A DNA stretch of 64,000 nt from Asticcacaulis endophyticus (lineage in GTDB: Bacteria > Pseudomonadota > Alphaproteobacteria > Caulobacterales > Caulobacteraceae): NCBI RefSeq assembly GCF_014652575.1, contig NZ_BMZB01000001.1, positions 806,001-870,000 on the forward strand, in the 5' to 3' direction. Position 1 is the stretch's first letter, and the number at the start of each line of letters is the position of its first letter. This document shows positions 35,378-44,357 of the stretch, piece by piece. The notes beneath the pieces were generated by a model. The model was not told the origin of the DNA. It saw only the letters and a program-made list of their open reading frames with translations, and searched no databases. The position numbers and the translations under genes were made by a program.

Positions 35378-36120
35378 TCTATATTCACCAGCAATCCGGC
35401 ATGATCGGAAAACGGCTGCGGGATAATGGCAAGGCCAAGCCGCGCCTCAAGCCCCGGCGTATAAAGGCACAGATCAAGCGTGTGCTGCCACTGATGAAAG
35501 GTGAAGGTTGCCTCATCGCGCCGGTTAAGCAGGCGCAGGCGATCCCCCGCCAGCAGGCTGTCGAGTTCCCCTAGGCCACCCAGCGTATTGAAATCGCCGA
35601 GCACAATCACCTCGCCGCCTATGCCTGCCACCAGTTCAGTAATTTCCTCAAACTGGTTCTGGCGGACGACGGGTTTGAGCGAAAAGTGGGCAAACAGAAC
35701 CGTCAAACCCTCATCCATCTCGATGCGGTAGATCAGGCGTTTGGTGCCATGGCGAAAGTAAAGACGGGAAAACGGATAGGCCGTGCGGGCCAGAAAGCCG
35801 TTGCTTTTGCCATCGTGGAACGGCAGGCGCGAAAACGGACTGCCCTCACCATATTTATCGGCAATATCAAAGGTGTCGTACTGGGCGCATTGTAAGGCCT
35901 TGATCTGGTTGAAAAAACCGGAATGAAGCGATCCCCGATCCACCTCGACCAGACAACACAGGTCGGGTCTTTCGGCCTCCATGATCTGGCGGAATTGCGC
36001 CAGCACCCGGCGTTGCTGCGCGGGGGCCTGATACAGGTGGCGATAGGCGCGCGTGACATGGTGATACAGGCTGCCGCTGATGCCGGTCGCATAACCCAGA
36101 TTGCTGAACAATATCTTCAT
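35374..36120 (-). CDS. Endonuclease/exonuclease/phosphatase (EEP) family protein
   Basis: 248 residues with the EEP metal and catalytic motifs: CCLVEVDRGS (metal Glu), VIVLGDFNTLGG (Asp-x-Asn) and the terminal SDHAGLLV (Asp-His). Relatives include nucleases, sphingomyelinases and phosphoinositide phosphatases, so the substrate could be DNA or a phospholipid head group. Its ATG follows the stop of the phospholipase D-like gene with no gap (TAAATG), implying coupled expression and favouring a phospholipid role (inference). No signal peptide. Confidence 0.85.
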   Translation of the reverse strand: MKILFSNLGYATGISGSLYHHVTRAYRHLYQAPAQQRRVLAQFRQIMEAERPDLCCLVEVDRGSLHSGFFNQIKALQCAQYDTFDIADKYGEGSPFSRLPFHDGKSNGFLARTAYPFSRLYFRHGTKRLIYRIEMDEGLTVLFAHFSLKPVVRQNQFEEITELVAGIGGEVIVLGDFNTLGGLGELDSLLAGDRLRLLNRRDEATFTFHQWQHTLDLCLYTPGLEARLGLAIIPQPFSDHAGLLVNID

Positions 36121-37179
36121 TTACAGGGCCTGAGAAATCATGGCGCCAAGTCGCCCGACCAGACGGTGATGCCAGCGGGTTCTCAAAACTGTGGCCGATC
36201 CGGCGGGCAGGGCATGGCGGCAATCTTCTTCAAACTGCGCGGCCAGCAAAGCCACATCGTCCGCATCGCGCATCACCAGATTACATTCTCGGTTCAGAAT
36301 CAGGCTTAAGTGATCAAAGTTGCAACTGCCCAGCGTCGCCCAATCGTCGTCGATGACCGCATATTTGGCATGCAGAACGGTTGGCTGATAAAGGCGCACG
36401 TCGTAGTCCAGCCGCCGCCACTGCCCCAGCAGAGCATGGGTGATCAGATCGGCTATGGCAACATCGGTATGTTGCGACAGCAGAAGGCTGATCTTGACCC
36501 CGCGGCCTTGTGCGTCTTTCAGGGCACGGCGCAGGCGCTTGGGCGGAAAGAAATAGGGGGTCGCCAGCCGAATCGAATGGCGCGATGTCATGATGGCGGC
36601 CAAAAGCGCCTCATAAAGAGGCCGCTGTCCGCCCTTGGGATTTTGCGCCAGATAAACCCCGCCGCGATTGCCGCCAATGATGCCCGGGTCACCGTCCAGT
36701 TGCCCGTCATCCAGATCGCGCCACAGCACATCGAAATCGCGTCGGGCGGCGATGGCGGCAGGCCCTTCCAGCGCCACCATAGTGTCACGCCAGTGGCGCA
36801 TATATTCGGCCATGCACATGCTGCCGAGATAGGTGGCGCTATCATCGACATGCAGCAATTTGGCGTGGGTGCGGGGAAACAGGCCCCCGATCCGCACGAA
36901 CCGGCGTGGCTTGCGCATATGATAAAAGATGACTTTGGCGCCGGATTTGCGGGTCTCTTCCAGAATCTTGCTGGTCAAAAGTGTCCGGCTTCCGAAGGCA
37001 TCGAGCACAATGCGCACCTTGACCCCTTCGCGCGCTTTGCGGGCCAGAAGGCCCAAAAAGCGCTGCCCGACCTCATCGTCACGTACAATATATTGCTCAA
37101 AATCGATGCAGGTCGTGGCCTGCTCACAGGCCTGAGCCATCGCGGCCCAGGCGTCAGCGCTTTTCAGGTAAAACTTCAT
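36121..37179 (-). CDS. Phospholipase D-like protein (ClsB-type cardiolipin synthase family)
   Basis: 352 residues with two HKD motifs: His105-Lys107-Asp112 (HAKLLHVD, followed by LGS) and His270-Lys272-Asp277 (HAKYAVID, followed by LGSCNFD). There is no N-terminal membrane anchor, as in ClsB rather than ClsA. It should transfer a phosphatidyl group, making cardiolipin or phosphatidylglycerol, at the inner face of the membrane. It forms a tight pair with the EEP gene downstream. A hairpin (37181-37214) covers the ribosome-binding region. Confidence 0.88.
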   Translation of the reverse strand: MKFYLKSADAWAAMAQACEQATTCIDFEQYIVRDDEVGQRFLGLLARKAREGVKVRIVLDAFGSRTLLTSKILEETRKSGAKVIFYHMRKPRRFVRIGGLFPRTHAKLLHVDDSATYLGSMCMAEYMRHWRDTMVALEGPAAIAARRDFDVLWRDLDDGQLDGDPGIIGGNRGGVYLAQNPKGGQRPLYEALLAAIMTSRHSIRLATPYFFPPKRLRRALKDAQGRGVKISLLLSQHTDVAIADLITHALLGQWRRLDYDVRLYQPTVLHAKYAVIDDDWATLGSCNFDHLSLILNRECNLVMRDADDVALLAAQFEEDCRHALPAGSATVLRTRWHHRLVGRLGAMISQAL

Positions 37180-37180
37180 A

Positions 37181-37214
37181 GCGGATAAACCTTCATCGCC
37201 ACCAGCTTATCCGC
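37181..37214 (-). promoter_or_regulatory. Hairpin enclosing the ribosome-binding site of the phospholipase D gene
   Basis: Arms GCGGATAA (37181-37188) and TTATCCGC (37207-37214) pair perfectly, with GAAGG of the ribosome site in the 18-base loop on the minus strand. No T run, so not a terminator of the usual kind. Confidence 0.4.
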
Positions 37215-37243
37215 ACTGATATTAAAAACACATAAGATTTTGA

Positions 37244-38149
37244 CTATTCGCGCCGTTCCGGGCCGGTGCGCGATCTGGCCTTTTCGCCAAAGCCTTCGAT
37301 CGCCAGCAACAGCCAGGACGCATCGTCATGCAGCTTAAAGCGCGTATGTTTGATGCCGTGGGGATCATCAGTCTCGATACGGCGCAGTTCGGCAATGATG
37401 GTATCGTCTTCTCCGCCAATCAGTCGGCGCTTGATGTCGTGCAGCCCGCCAATGACATAGTTTTCCCATAGGTCGTAAAACCCGTCCGTAGCCAGCAGAA
37501 TATAGCTGATATCGGCGGCCTTGAGATATTCGGTTTTCAGCCCCTCAAGGCAGACCGGATCAAGCGTCAGCACCCAATAGCCGCCGGGCGTGTTCATCAG
37601 GGCGCGGTTCTGGCGCAGAACCGGATTGATCTCTTCGCGGGCGGCCTTCAGGTCAGGCTCAGCCTGCTGAGCCTGCACTTTGCGCAGAGCCTCAAGCGCG
37701 CTGTTGTCGAGGGCTTCCAGCGGGCCGCCACCGTAAACCTTATAGCCGCCGACTTTGTCGAACACATAGGCCTTCACATCGGCCAGATGCGACAATTCCA
37801 CATCCTCACCATTAACCCGAACCAGCGACAAACCGGCGGATGGTCGTGCAAAGGCTTCGAGGTCGGCGTTGTTGGTGGCCCGCCTATAACCTTCACCGAC
37901 CGCCTCGATGGCGTGGCTTAAGGCGTCAAGCGTGTCGACTTCCGGGTCGTTGGTAAAGGTTTCGGTCAGGAAGCCGGACACCGCCCCGACCAGCCATTCG
38001 GCGTCGGTCTTATCGCTGAATTTCGAGGGCCCAAGTCCGGTTGCGCCATCCATCAACCAGGCGGCATCGCCAACATAGCCTAAACGATCTTCATTGCGCG
38101 GGTTTCCGGCATAGGAACCTTCGGACAGGATTTTGAGATGGGTCGTCAT
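37244..38149 (-). CDS. PP2C-like serine/threonine phosphatase family protein
   Basis: 301 residues. PP2C metal motifs are visible in diverged form: NEDRLGYVGDAAWLMDGATGLG near the N-terminus, LATDGFYDLWEN in the middle and LHDDASWLLLAIE near the end. No membrane or sensor domain is present, so it is a lone catalytic domain. It may dephosphorylate a protein substrate; no kinase is adjacent. GGAGG lies before the ATG at 38149. The neighbours downstream are the phospholipase D and EEP genes (64-base gap). Confidence 0.8.
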   Translation of the reverse strand: MTTHLKILSEGSYAGNPRNEDRLGYVGDAAWLMDGATGLGPSKFSDKTDAEWLVGAVSGFLTETFTNDPEVDTLDALSHAIEAVGEGYRRATNNADLEAFARPSAGLSLVRVNGEDVELSHLADVKAYVFDKVGGYKVYGGGPLEALDNSALEALRKVQAQQAEPDLKAAREEINPVLRQNRALMNTPGGYWVLTLDPVCLEGLKTEYLKAADISYILLATDGFYDLWENYVIGGLHDIKRRLIGGEDDTIIAELRRIETDDPHGIKHTRFKLHDDASWLLLAIEGFGEKARSRTGPERRE

Positions 38150-38344
38150 GGTCTGCGCCTCCTTACGCGTTGGCCTGAGACGGGGTCGAGTTGTATTTTA
38201 ACCTAAATCTCCGCGCGCGTCACCGTGATCACATCGCCGTTGAAAAATTCGATACTTCAAAAGCGCGTCATAAAAGCCACAGGGAAGGTTTTGTTAAAAG
38301 ACTGAAATATATGAATTTTATGAAAAATAATCCGTAGACTGATA

Positions 38345-38361
38345 ATTGTTTAATTAACAAT
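38345..38361. promoter_or_regulatory. Palindrome ATTGTT-TAATT-AACAAT in the gap before the second TBDR
   Basis: Inverted arms of six bases around five. A second palindrome, CGCAAA-CT-TTTGCG, lies at 38450-38463. Both are candidate operators in the 383-base gap 38150-38532, which otherwise shows no gene. Confidence 0.35.
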
Positions 38362-38532
38362 ATTTATATTGCGCTGCCAAAAAACATGTGTGAGCCTGTG
38401 GGTTCTCCAAGAGCTGAACCCAAGGCTGCGTAAGCAGTTAGTGATCCCGCGCAAACTTTTGCGTGTGCGAGGGTGTGTGTCCAAAATGGGTCTGGGTTCG
38501 GTATTGGTTTGTTGTGTTCAGGGGATAGATTT

Positions 38533-40905
38533 ATGACGACACATAAAAGAGTGACAGGGAAAGCCGGAATTCATCTGGCTTTATTGGCGACGGCTTCGGT
38601 CGCCGCGCTTAACATGGGTGCTGCCTTGCCCACCATGGCGCAGGAAGATCCGGCTGCCGATGTGACGGAGGTGATTGTCACCGCCACCCGGCGTGCCACC
38701 AGCGTCCAGAAAGTGCCTTATAATATTTCGGTTATCGGGGCCAGTGACCTCAGCACCAAGGGTATAACCGAGCTGTCGGAACTGTCGCGCGCCATACCGG
38801 GTCTGTCGGTGCGCGATGTCGGTTCACGCGATAATGCCTCGATCATCCTGCGTGGCCTGTCGGTTGATCCTCTGCGGGTATCGAATGCCGGCGATAACGG
38901 TTCAGTTGCTGTTTATATCAATGACACACCGGTCTTTAACCAGCCGAAAATTTTTGATATTGAGCGGGTCGAAGTGCTGCGTGGGCCGCAGGGCACACTT
39001 TACGGCTCAGGTTCTCTGGGTGGTGCTATCCGCTATATCGTGGCTGATCCGAAGATGAAGTACGAGGCCTCAGCCGGCGGCAAGGTCTATCAGATCGCCG
39101 AGGCCGACGACGTATCCTATCAGGTCAATGGCATGGTCAATCTGCCGCTGATCAGTGACACACTGGCCGTGCGGGTTGCGGCGCAGTATCTGGACGATTC
39201 CGGTTTTACCGACTATCCGTTTATAATCTCAGGCCCGAAGTCCGACCTCGACTATGAGGAGCGTGTTACGGCGCGGGCATCCCTTTTGTGGACACCGACC
39301 GAAGACTTTGAGGCGAACCTCAGCTACTATATGGATAACGTCAAATCGGGCGGCCGCACCGGCGGAAATCCGGGCTTTGTGCTGCCGGCTGCAGCCGACG
39401 GCAATGGGGACGGTTACACCAACTCCTATCCGGCCAACAGCGCCGCCATGATCGGGCGGGTACTCGGTGATTACGAGATTGGCCAACGCTTTGAAGAGCC
39501 GCAGTCCACGTTTTATAAGCTGACGGCGCTTGAGATGAAATATGATCTTGGCTTTGCTGATATCATCTCGTCAACCTCCTACACCAAGCGCACCGGTCTG
39601 GGCCGGCGCGATCAGACCGATTTGCTGCTGGGTCTGGGCTATGGTTATGAGAGTTACCCTGATTTCCGGGCCATCACTCGCGAAATAGATGATTTCGAGG
39701 CGGTGGTTCAGGAACTTCGTCTGGTGTCTAATGATGGCGGCGTCTTCGATTACGTCGCTGGGGTGTATTATGACAATGAAAACCTCTTTGGCACATCCGA
39801 AGAATTTACGCCGGGCTTTGCCGAATTTATCGGTGGTACGCGCACGGATAACCTCGAATACTATAGTCGTAGTCGCAGCCTTTATTCGGAATGGGCGGTG
39901 TTTGGGGAACTGACCTGGCACATAACGGATCAGTGGCAGGTGACCGGCGGTGCGCGCAGCTTCAAGCTGAACACCAAATCATCGGAATGTACGGTTTTTC
40001 CACTCTATGAAGACGCCAACAACAATGGATACACCTGTAACGAAGACGTTGGTAAGGGCGAAGTCAAGGACACCATCTATAAGCTGAATGCTTCCTATCA
40101 ATGGACGCCGGACGTAATGGTCTATGGCACCTTCTCCCAGGGCTTCCGCCGGGGTGGCACCAACATCTTGCCGCCCGAAGGCGGTCAGGTCTTCGATATC
40201 GATCCGTCGCAACGTGAATATGCGCCTGACACCGTCGATAACTATGAACTGGGGGTTCGCTCGCAATGGTTCGACCGTAAGCTGACGGTTAACGCTGCTA
40301 TCTTCAATATTAAATGGCAGGACGTTCAACTGTCATCCCTGGCGCCCGGCAACCTGCCGATCACGGCGAATGCCGGTGAGGCTAATTCCAAGGGGATAGA
40401 ACTGGAAACCCTGTGGCGGGCCACTGACGCCCTGACCTTAAGCTTTGGCTATGCCTATACCAATGCCAAGCTGTCGGAGGATTTTTACAAGGAAAGAACC
40501 AACGGCCGGGTTATAGCTGACTTCAAAGAGGGCACAGTGCTACCCGGTACCCCGGAACAGCAAATAGGTCTGGCCGCTGATTACTTATTGCCATTCTCAG
40601 ATTGGGGTGCGCTCACGCTTCACGGCGATATTTCTTATTCATCGGAAATAACGACCTCAGCCGAACCATTCCGGGGTGATGATGCCAACCTGGATTATAA
40701 GACGCTGAAAGGCTTTACCCAGACTAACCTATCGTTGGGATGGGAGCCGAAAGACAATCTTGGCATCAAACTTTATGTCGATAATGTCTTTGATGAATAT
40801 GCCTATGTGGCGTCGCAGGGCGAAGCTACATACGGTTTGCAGGGTAAGTTCGATATTCCGATCCGTCCCCGCGTCATTGGTATATCCATCAATAAAAAAT
40901 ATTAA
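38533..40905 (+). CDS. TonB-dependent receptor (790 residues)
   Basis: The start at 38533 (AGGGG upstream) gives a signal peptide ending MAQE. TonB box TEVIVTATRR, plug with VPYNISVIGASDL, GLSVRDVGSRDNASIILRG and RVEVLRGPQGTLYGSGSLGG, then a barrel with the late YELGVRSQWFDRKL and C-terminal VDNVFDEYAYVASQGEATYG. The iron/vitamin-type plug (VEVLRGPQGTLYG) differs from the longer receptor at 20748. Ligand unknown. An intrinsic terminator follows, then a TPR-sulfotransferase gene, a common partner of TBDRs in this group. Confidence 0.94.
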   Translation: MTTHKRVTGKAGIHLALLATASVAALNMGAALPTMAQEDPAADVTEVIVTATRRATSVQKVPYNISVIGASDLSTKGITELSELSRAIPGLSVRDVGSRDNASIILRGLSVDPLRVSNAGDNGSVAVYINDTPVFNQPKIFDIERVEVLRGPQGTLYGSGSLGGAIRYIVADPKMKYEASAGGKVYQIAEADDVSYQVNGMVNLPLISDTLAVRVAAQYLDDSGFTDYPFIISGPKSDLDYEERVTARASLLWTPTEDFEANLSYYMDNVKSGGRTGGNPGFVLPAAADGNGDGYTNSYPANSAAMIGRVLGDYEIGQRFEEPQSTFYKLTALEMKYDLGFADIISSTSYTKRTGLGRRDQTDLLLGLGYGYESYPDFRAITREIDDFEAVVQELRLVSNDGGVFDYVAGVYYDNENLFGTSEEFTPGFAEFIGGTRTDNLEYYSRSRSLYSEWAVFGELTWHITDQWQVTGGARSFKLNTKSSECTVFPLYEDANNNGYTCNEDVGKGEVKDTIYKLNASYQWTPDVMVYGTFSQGFRRGGTNILPPEGGQVFDIDPSQREYAPDTVDNYELGVRSQWFDRKLTVNAAIFNIKWQDVQLSSLAPGNLPITANAGEANSKGIELETLWRATDALTLSFGYAYTNAKLSEDFYKERTNGRVIADFKEGTVLPGTPEQQIGLAADYLLPFSDWGALTLHGDISYSSEITTSAEPFRGDDANLDYKTLKGFTQTNLSLGWEPKDNLGIKLYVDNVFDEYAYVASQGEATYGLQGKFDIPIRPRVIGISINKKY

Positions 40906-40945
40906 ACTCGGGCAGACTTTAGCCTTGAATAGCATTGCTTGAACG

Positions 40946-40978
40946 AACCTCCCGCCCGTAAGGTGCGGGAGGTTTTTA
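40946..40978 (+). terminator. Intrinsic terminator after the second TBDR
   Basis: Stem AACCTCCCGC (40946-40955) and GCGGGAGGTT (40965-40974) with a T run. The next gene begins only ten bases later, so expression of that gene must rely on read-through or on a promoter inside the hairpin region. Confidence 0.88.
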
Positions 40979-40987
40979 TTTTGGAAC

Positions 40988-42559
40988 ATGCTTTTGCGAC
41001 CCCACGCTCAAAGAGTTGATCAGTTGATAATGCGCGCGTCGATGGCCCAGCGTGAGGGTGATTATGCCGCAGCCATCCTTGCGGCCCGTCAGGTGACGGA
41101 TATGGCCCCCGGCCGACTGGATGCCTGGTATTTGTGGGGGACTGTAGCCATGCACGCGCAAACCTTCAATGAGGCCGAACAGGTGCTTGGTCACGGTGCT
41201 GGACTGTGCCCGCCGCGCACTCCCGCTCAAGGGCGGTTTCTGGTGCAGAGAGCGCGGGCATTGGTGACGCTAGGTCGCGGTCGTGAGGCCAGCGAGGCTG
41301 TGACCGCGGCGCTTCTGTGCGGTCTTAAGGACGGCGTCAGTCTGCATATTCTTGGAACCACCCTGTCTCAGGCGCATCTGACGGAAAAAGCCCTGCCGCT
41401 GCTAAAACGGGCAACCAACTCGGACCGAGCGGTCGCCGATTACTGGTATAGCCTCGGAGGTGTGCAGCAATTTACCGGTGACATGGCTCAGGCTGAGGCG
41501 AGCTACGAAGAAGCGATCCGCGTCGGGCAACATATGGGGGCGCACGTCGGTCTGGCGCGGCTAAAAAAATGGACGCGTGAGGATAATCACATTGATCGGT
41601 TAAAAGCCCTGAAGCCCGCGGACAGTAATGATATGGCCCGCGTCGGCTATGCGCTTTTCAAGGAATATGACGATATCGGCGATTTGGGCGCGGCGTGGGC
41701 GGCCCTGCAAACTGGGGCAGATGCGGCAAAAACTACCTTTCCTTGGAAGGCGGCCGATGAAGCGGCGACCGTCGAGGCGTTAATAAGGCACTATCCGCTA
41801 TCCCGACTGACGGATAAGCCTGCGTCTCGCCGTCCCCGTCGTATCTTCATTGTCGGTCTGCCGCGCTCAGGCACCACTCTGGTTGAGCGGATTCTGGCCA
41901 GCCACACGGATGTTGAGGCTTTGGGCGAACTACAGGTGTTCGGCCTTGGGGTTAAGCATCTGTCGGGGGATAGCAGCCGCAATCTGATTGATGCGGCAAT
42001 GGTTATGGCGTCAGGCGGTATAGATCCAGTCAGGCTGGCGGACTATTATGACCGTGAAGTTGCCTATCTGGAGATGGGTAAGGGCCACACCATCGATAAG
42101 CTGCCGCACAATCATGATTATGTCGGCCTGATCCGGCGGGCCTTTCCCGATGCCCTGGTTATCCACGTCCGGCGTGATCCGATGGATTCGCTGTTCGGGG
42201 CCTATAAGCTGTTGTTCGCCCATGCCCATCGCTGGTCCTACAGTTTTCAGGATCTGGCCGTTCACTATGGTCACTACCGCACGCTAATGGACCATTGGCA
42301 GGCGTTTGGGGTGATCGATGTAAAGCTTGAAACCCTGATCCAGTGCCCGGAATTTGAAATCCGGCGTTTACTTAAAGCCTGCGATTTGCCGTTTGAAGAC
42401 GCCTGCCTGTCGCCCCACGAAGCGCAAGGGGCGGTGGCGACCGCCAGTTCCGCTCAGGTGCGCAAACCCATCAATCGCGAAGGGGTGGGCGCGTGGAGGC
42501 GGTATGAAGAGCAACTGTCACCCCTGCGTGATCGGCTTGAAAAATCGGGTTTGATCTGA
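40988..42559 (+). CDS. Tetratricopeptide-repeat sulfotransferase
   Basis: 523 residues. The N-terminal half (about 10-260) is TPR-like helical repeat (DAWYLWGTVAMHAQTFNEAEQVLG, ADYWYSLGGVQQFTGDMAQAEASYEEAI). The C-terminal half is a sulfotransferase domain with the PAPS 5'-phosphate loop IFIVGLPRSGTTLVERI and a 3'-phosphate region around IHVRRDPMDSLFGAYK. It would transfer sulfate from PAPS to a sugar, peptide or small molecule in the cytosol. The start codon is uncertain: the ribosome site before 40988 is weak and lies on the terminator. It follows a TBDR gene. Confidence 0.85.
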   Translation: MLLRPHAQRVDQLIMRASMAQREGDYAAAILAARQVTDMAPGRLDAWYLWGTVAMHAQTFNEAEQVLGHGAGLCPPRTPAQGRFLVQRARALVTLGRGREASEAVTAALLCGLKDGVSLHILGTTLSQAHLTEKALPLLKRATNSDRAVADYWYSLGGVQQFTGDMAQAEASYEEAIRVGQHMGAHVGLARLKKWTREDNHIDRLKALKPADSNDMARVGYALFKEYDDIGDLGAAWAALQTGADAAKTTFPWKAADEAATVEALIRHYPLSRLTDKPASRRPRRIFIVGLPRSGTTLVERILASHTDVEALGELQVFGLGVKHLSGDSSRNLIDAAMVMASGGIDPVRLADYYDREVAYLEMGKGHTIDKLPHNHDYVGLIRRAFPDALVIHVRRDPMDSLFGAYKLLFAHAHRWSYSFQDLAVHYGHYRTLMDHWQAFGVIDVKLETLIQCPEFEIRRLLKACDLPFEDACLSPHEAQGAVATASSAQVRKPINREGVGAWRRYEEQLSPLRDRLEKSGLI

Positions 42560-42590
42560 ACCTTTGGGCGTGGTGGCGCGTACTAAATAT

Positions 42591-43352
42591 ATGTCATTCA
42601 CAAACCAACATATCTGGCTGATTGGCGCCAGCACCGGCATTGGGGCGCAACTGGCGCGTGATCTGGCCGTGGCGGGAGCGAAACTTTCGCTGTCATCGCG
42701 CGATCAGACCAAGCTTGAGGCGTTGAAATCCGAGCTGAAAGGCGACGGCCACGGCGTTTACCCGCTCGATGTCACGCAGCAAACCTCTGTTGATGTGGCC
42801 TGGGTAGCGCTGAATAAAGCCCACGGCATGCCCGACATGGTCATCTATAATGCCGGGGCCTATGAGCCGATGTCGGCCACGCGCTATGATGCGGATACGG
42901 CGATCATGGTGGCGGACACCAATTTCATGGGCGCGTTTCGGGTACTGGAGCCGGTTTTGCCCGCCTTTATGGCGCGCTGCCAAGGCCACATTGTCCTGAC
43001 CGGATCGCTGGCGGGGATGAAGGGGCTGCCCAATGCTATTGGTTATGGGGCGTCCAAGGCCGGGATCATTCATCTGGCCGAAAACCTGCGGCTGGATCTG
43101 GCGGGCAGCGGCATCAAGGTTCAACTGGTCAATCCGGGCTTTGTCAAAACCCGCCTGACCGACAAAAATGAATTTAATATGCCGTTCCTGCTCACGCCCG
43201 AAGATGCCTCTGCGAGGATCATGAAGGGGCTTTTGTCTGACCGGTTTGAGATCAATTTCCCTAAGCGCCTGACGGTTTTGATCAAGGCGTTGCGCTACAT
43301 GCCAGATCGGCTCTATTACAAATTGCTGCGCAACAAACCCGCGAAAAATTAA
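42591..43352 (+). CDS. Short-chain dehydrogenase/reductase
   Basis: 253 residues from the ATG at 42591 (a longer start at 42564 is possible). Rossmann motif IGASTGIG (residues 11-18), NAG motif in VIYNAGAYE, catalytic Ser in TGSLAG and Tyr-x3-Lys in YGASK. The C-terminus is long and basic (INFPKRLTVLIKALRYMPDRLYYKLL), suggesting membrane association as in fatty-acid or lipid SDRs. NAD(P)-dependent; substrate unknown. Its stop overlaps the convergent LysR gene by four bases. Confidence 0.88.
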   Translation: MSFTNQHIWLIGASTGIGAQLARDLAVAGAKLSLSSRDQTKLEALKSELKGDGHGVYPLDVTQQTSVDVAWVALNKAHGMPDMVIYNAGAYEPMSATRYDADTAIMVADTNFMGAFRVLEPVLPAFMARCQGHIVLTGSLAGMKGLPNAIGYGASKAGIIHLAENLRLDLAGSGIKVQLVNPGFVKTRLTDKNEFNMPFLLTPEDASARIMKGLLSDRFEINFPKRLTVLIKALRYMPDRLYYKLLRNKPAKN

Positions 43353-44254
43353 AGCAGCTCGGTGCCGAATTTCAAGTTCAAAAAGCTGACCAAAGCGCGC
43401 ACGCGGGCGGTGGTGGCCCTACCCGGCGGCATAACGGCGTGCATGGGTACCGGTGGCCGTTCAAAGGCCTTCAGTATAGCCTCAACTTCGCCGGACTGGA
43501 TGGCGCGGCTGGCGATAAAGGTCGGCAAACGCGCGATGCCTAATCCCGATTTCACGGCTTCCAGCATCATATCGCCATTGTCCGAGCGCATAATGCCGTT
43601 AATTCGGTAGCTTTTGAAGCCGTCGCCATCGGCATAGCGCCAGTTCACGGTCGGCGCCACGTTCGTATAATGGATGCCGCGATGGGCACTCAGGTCATCA
43701 GGATGTTCAGGTCGGCCATAGGTTTCAAGATAGGCGGGGCTGGCGACCGTGACGGTATGCACCTTACCGATGCGTTTGGCGACCAGCGACGAATCCGCCA
43801 ATTCACCGATGCGTACCGCCAGATCATAACCGCCACCAATAAGATCGACCGAATGATCATCGAACGAAATATCAAGCTCAACTCTTGGATAAGCGGCGGC
43901 AAATTCTGACAGGGCACGGGCCAGATGGCTGACGCCAAAACTTAAAGGCCCCGACAAACGGATAGGGCCCGCTACATCGGACACGGCTTCGGCCACAGCT
44001 TCACCGGCGGCCTCTAGCTGGGCCAGGGCTTCGCGGGCACGTTCATAATAGGTCTGGCCGACATCGGTGGGTTGCGTGCCCTTAGCGCCACGGGTTAGCA
44101 ACCGCGCCGCCAGAGTTTCCTCCAGCCGCATGACCCGCCGGCTGATGATCGATTTTGAGGTGCCTAAGCGATCGGCAGCGCGCGCAAAGCTGCCGGTTTC
44201 GACCACCAGAAAGAAGGCCGACAGATCATCGATATCGACTTTGAGCTGTTCCAT
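43349..44254 (-). CDS. LysR-family regulator next to pirin
   Basis: 301 residues: winged helix at 1-65 (LSAFFLVVETGSFARAADRLGTSKSIISRRVMRLE) and a substrate-binding domain (GPIRLSGPLSFGVSHLARALSEF). It belongs to the group whose members often control neighbouring pirin and azoreductase genes. It is divergent from the pirin gene with a 103-base gap holding a perfect 12-base palindrome beside its start. Such regulators often respond to quinones or reactive electrophiles (inference). Confidence 0.9.
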   Translation of the reverse strand: MEQLKVDIDDLSAFFLVVETGSFARAADRLGTSKSIISRRVMRLEETLAARLLTRGAKGTQPTDVGQTYYERAREALAQLEAAGEAVAEAVSDVAGPIRLSGPLSFGVSHLARALSEFAAAYPRVELDISFDDHSVDLIGGGYDLAVRIGELADSSLVAKRIGKVHTVTVASPAYLETYGRPEHPDDLSAHRGIHYTNVAPTVNWRYADGDGFKSYRINGIMRSDNGDMMLEAVKSGLGIARLPTFIASRAIQSGEVEAILKAFERPPVPMHAVMPPGRATTARVRALVSFLNLKFGTELL

Positions 44255-44261
44255 CTAATGC

Positions 44262-44273
44262 AACACCGGTGTT
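44262..44273. promoter_or_regulatory. Palindrome AACACCGGTGTT, candidate LysR site
   Basis: Perfect 12-base palindrome in the 103-base divergent gap between the LysR and pirin genes, eight bases from the LysR start, a position expected for an autoregulated operator. Confidence 0.5.
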
Positions 44274-44357
44274 CCGATTTAGTATCTTCTGGCAACGACC
44301 ATAGCGGCCTATATATCGTCTCACAAGATCATTTTGTCCTAATAGAAGGGTACGAAA

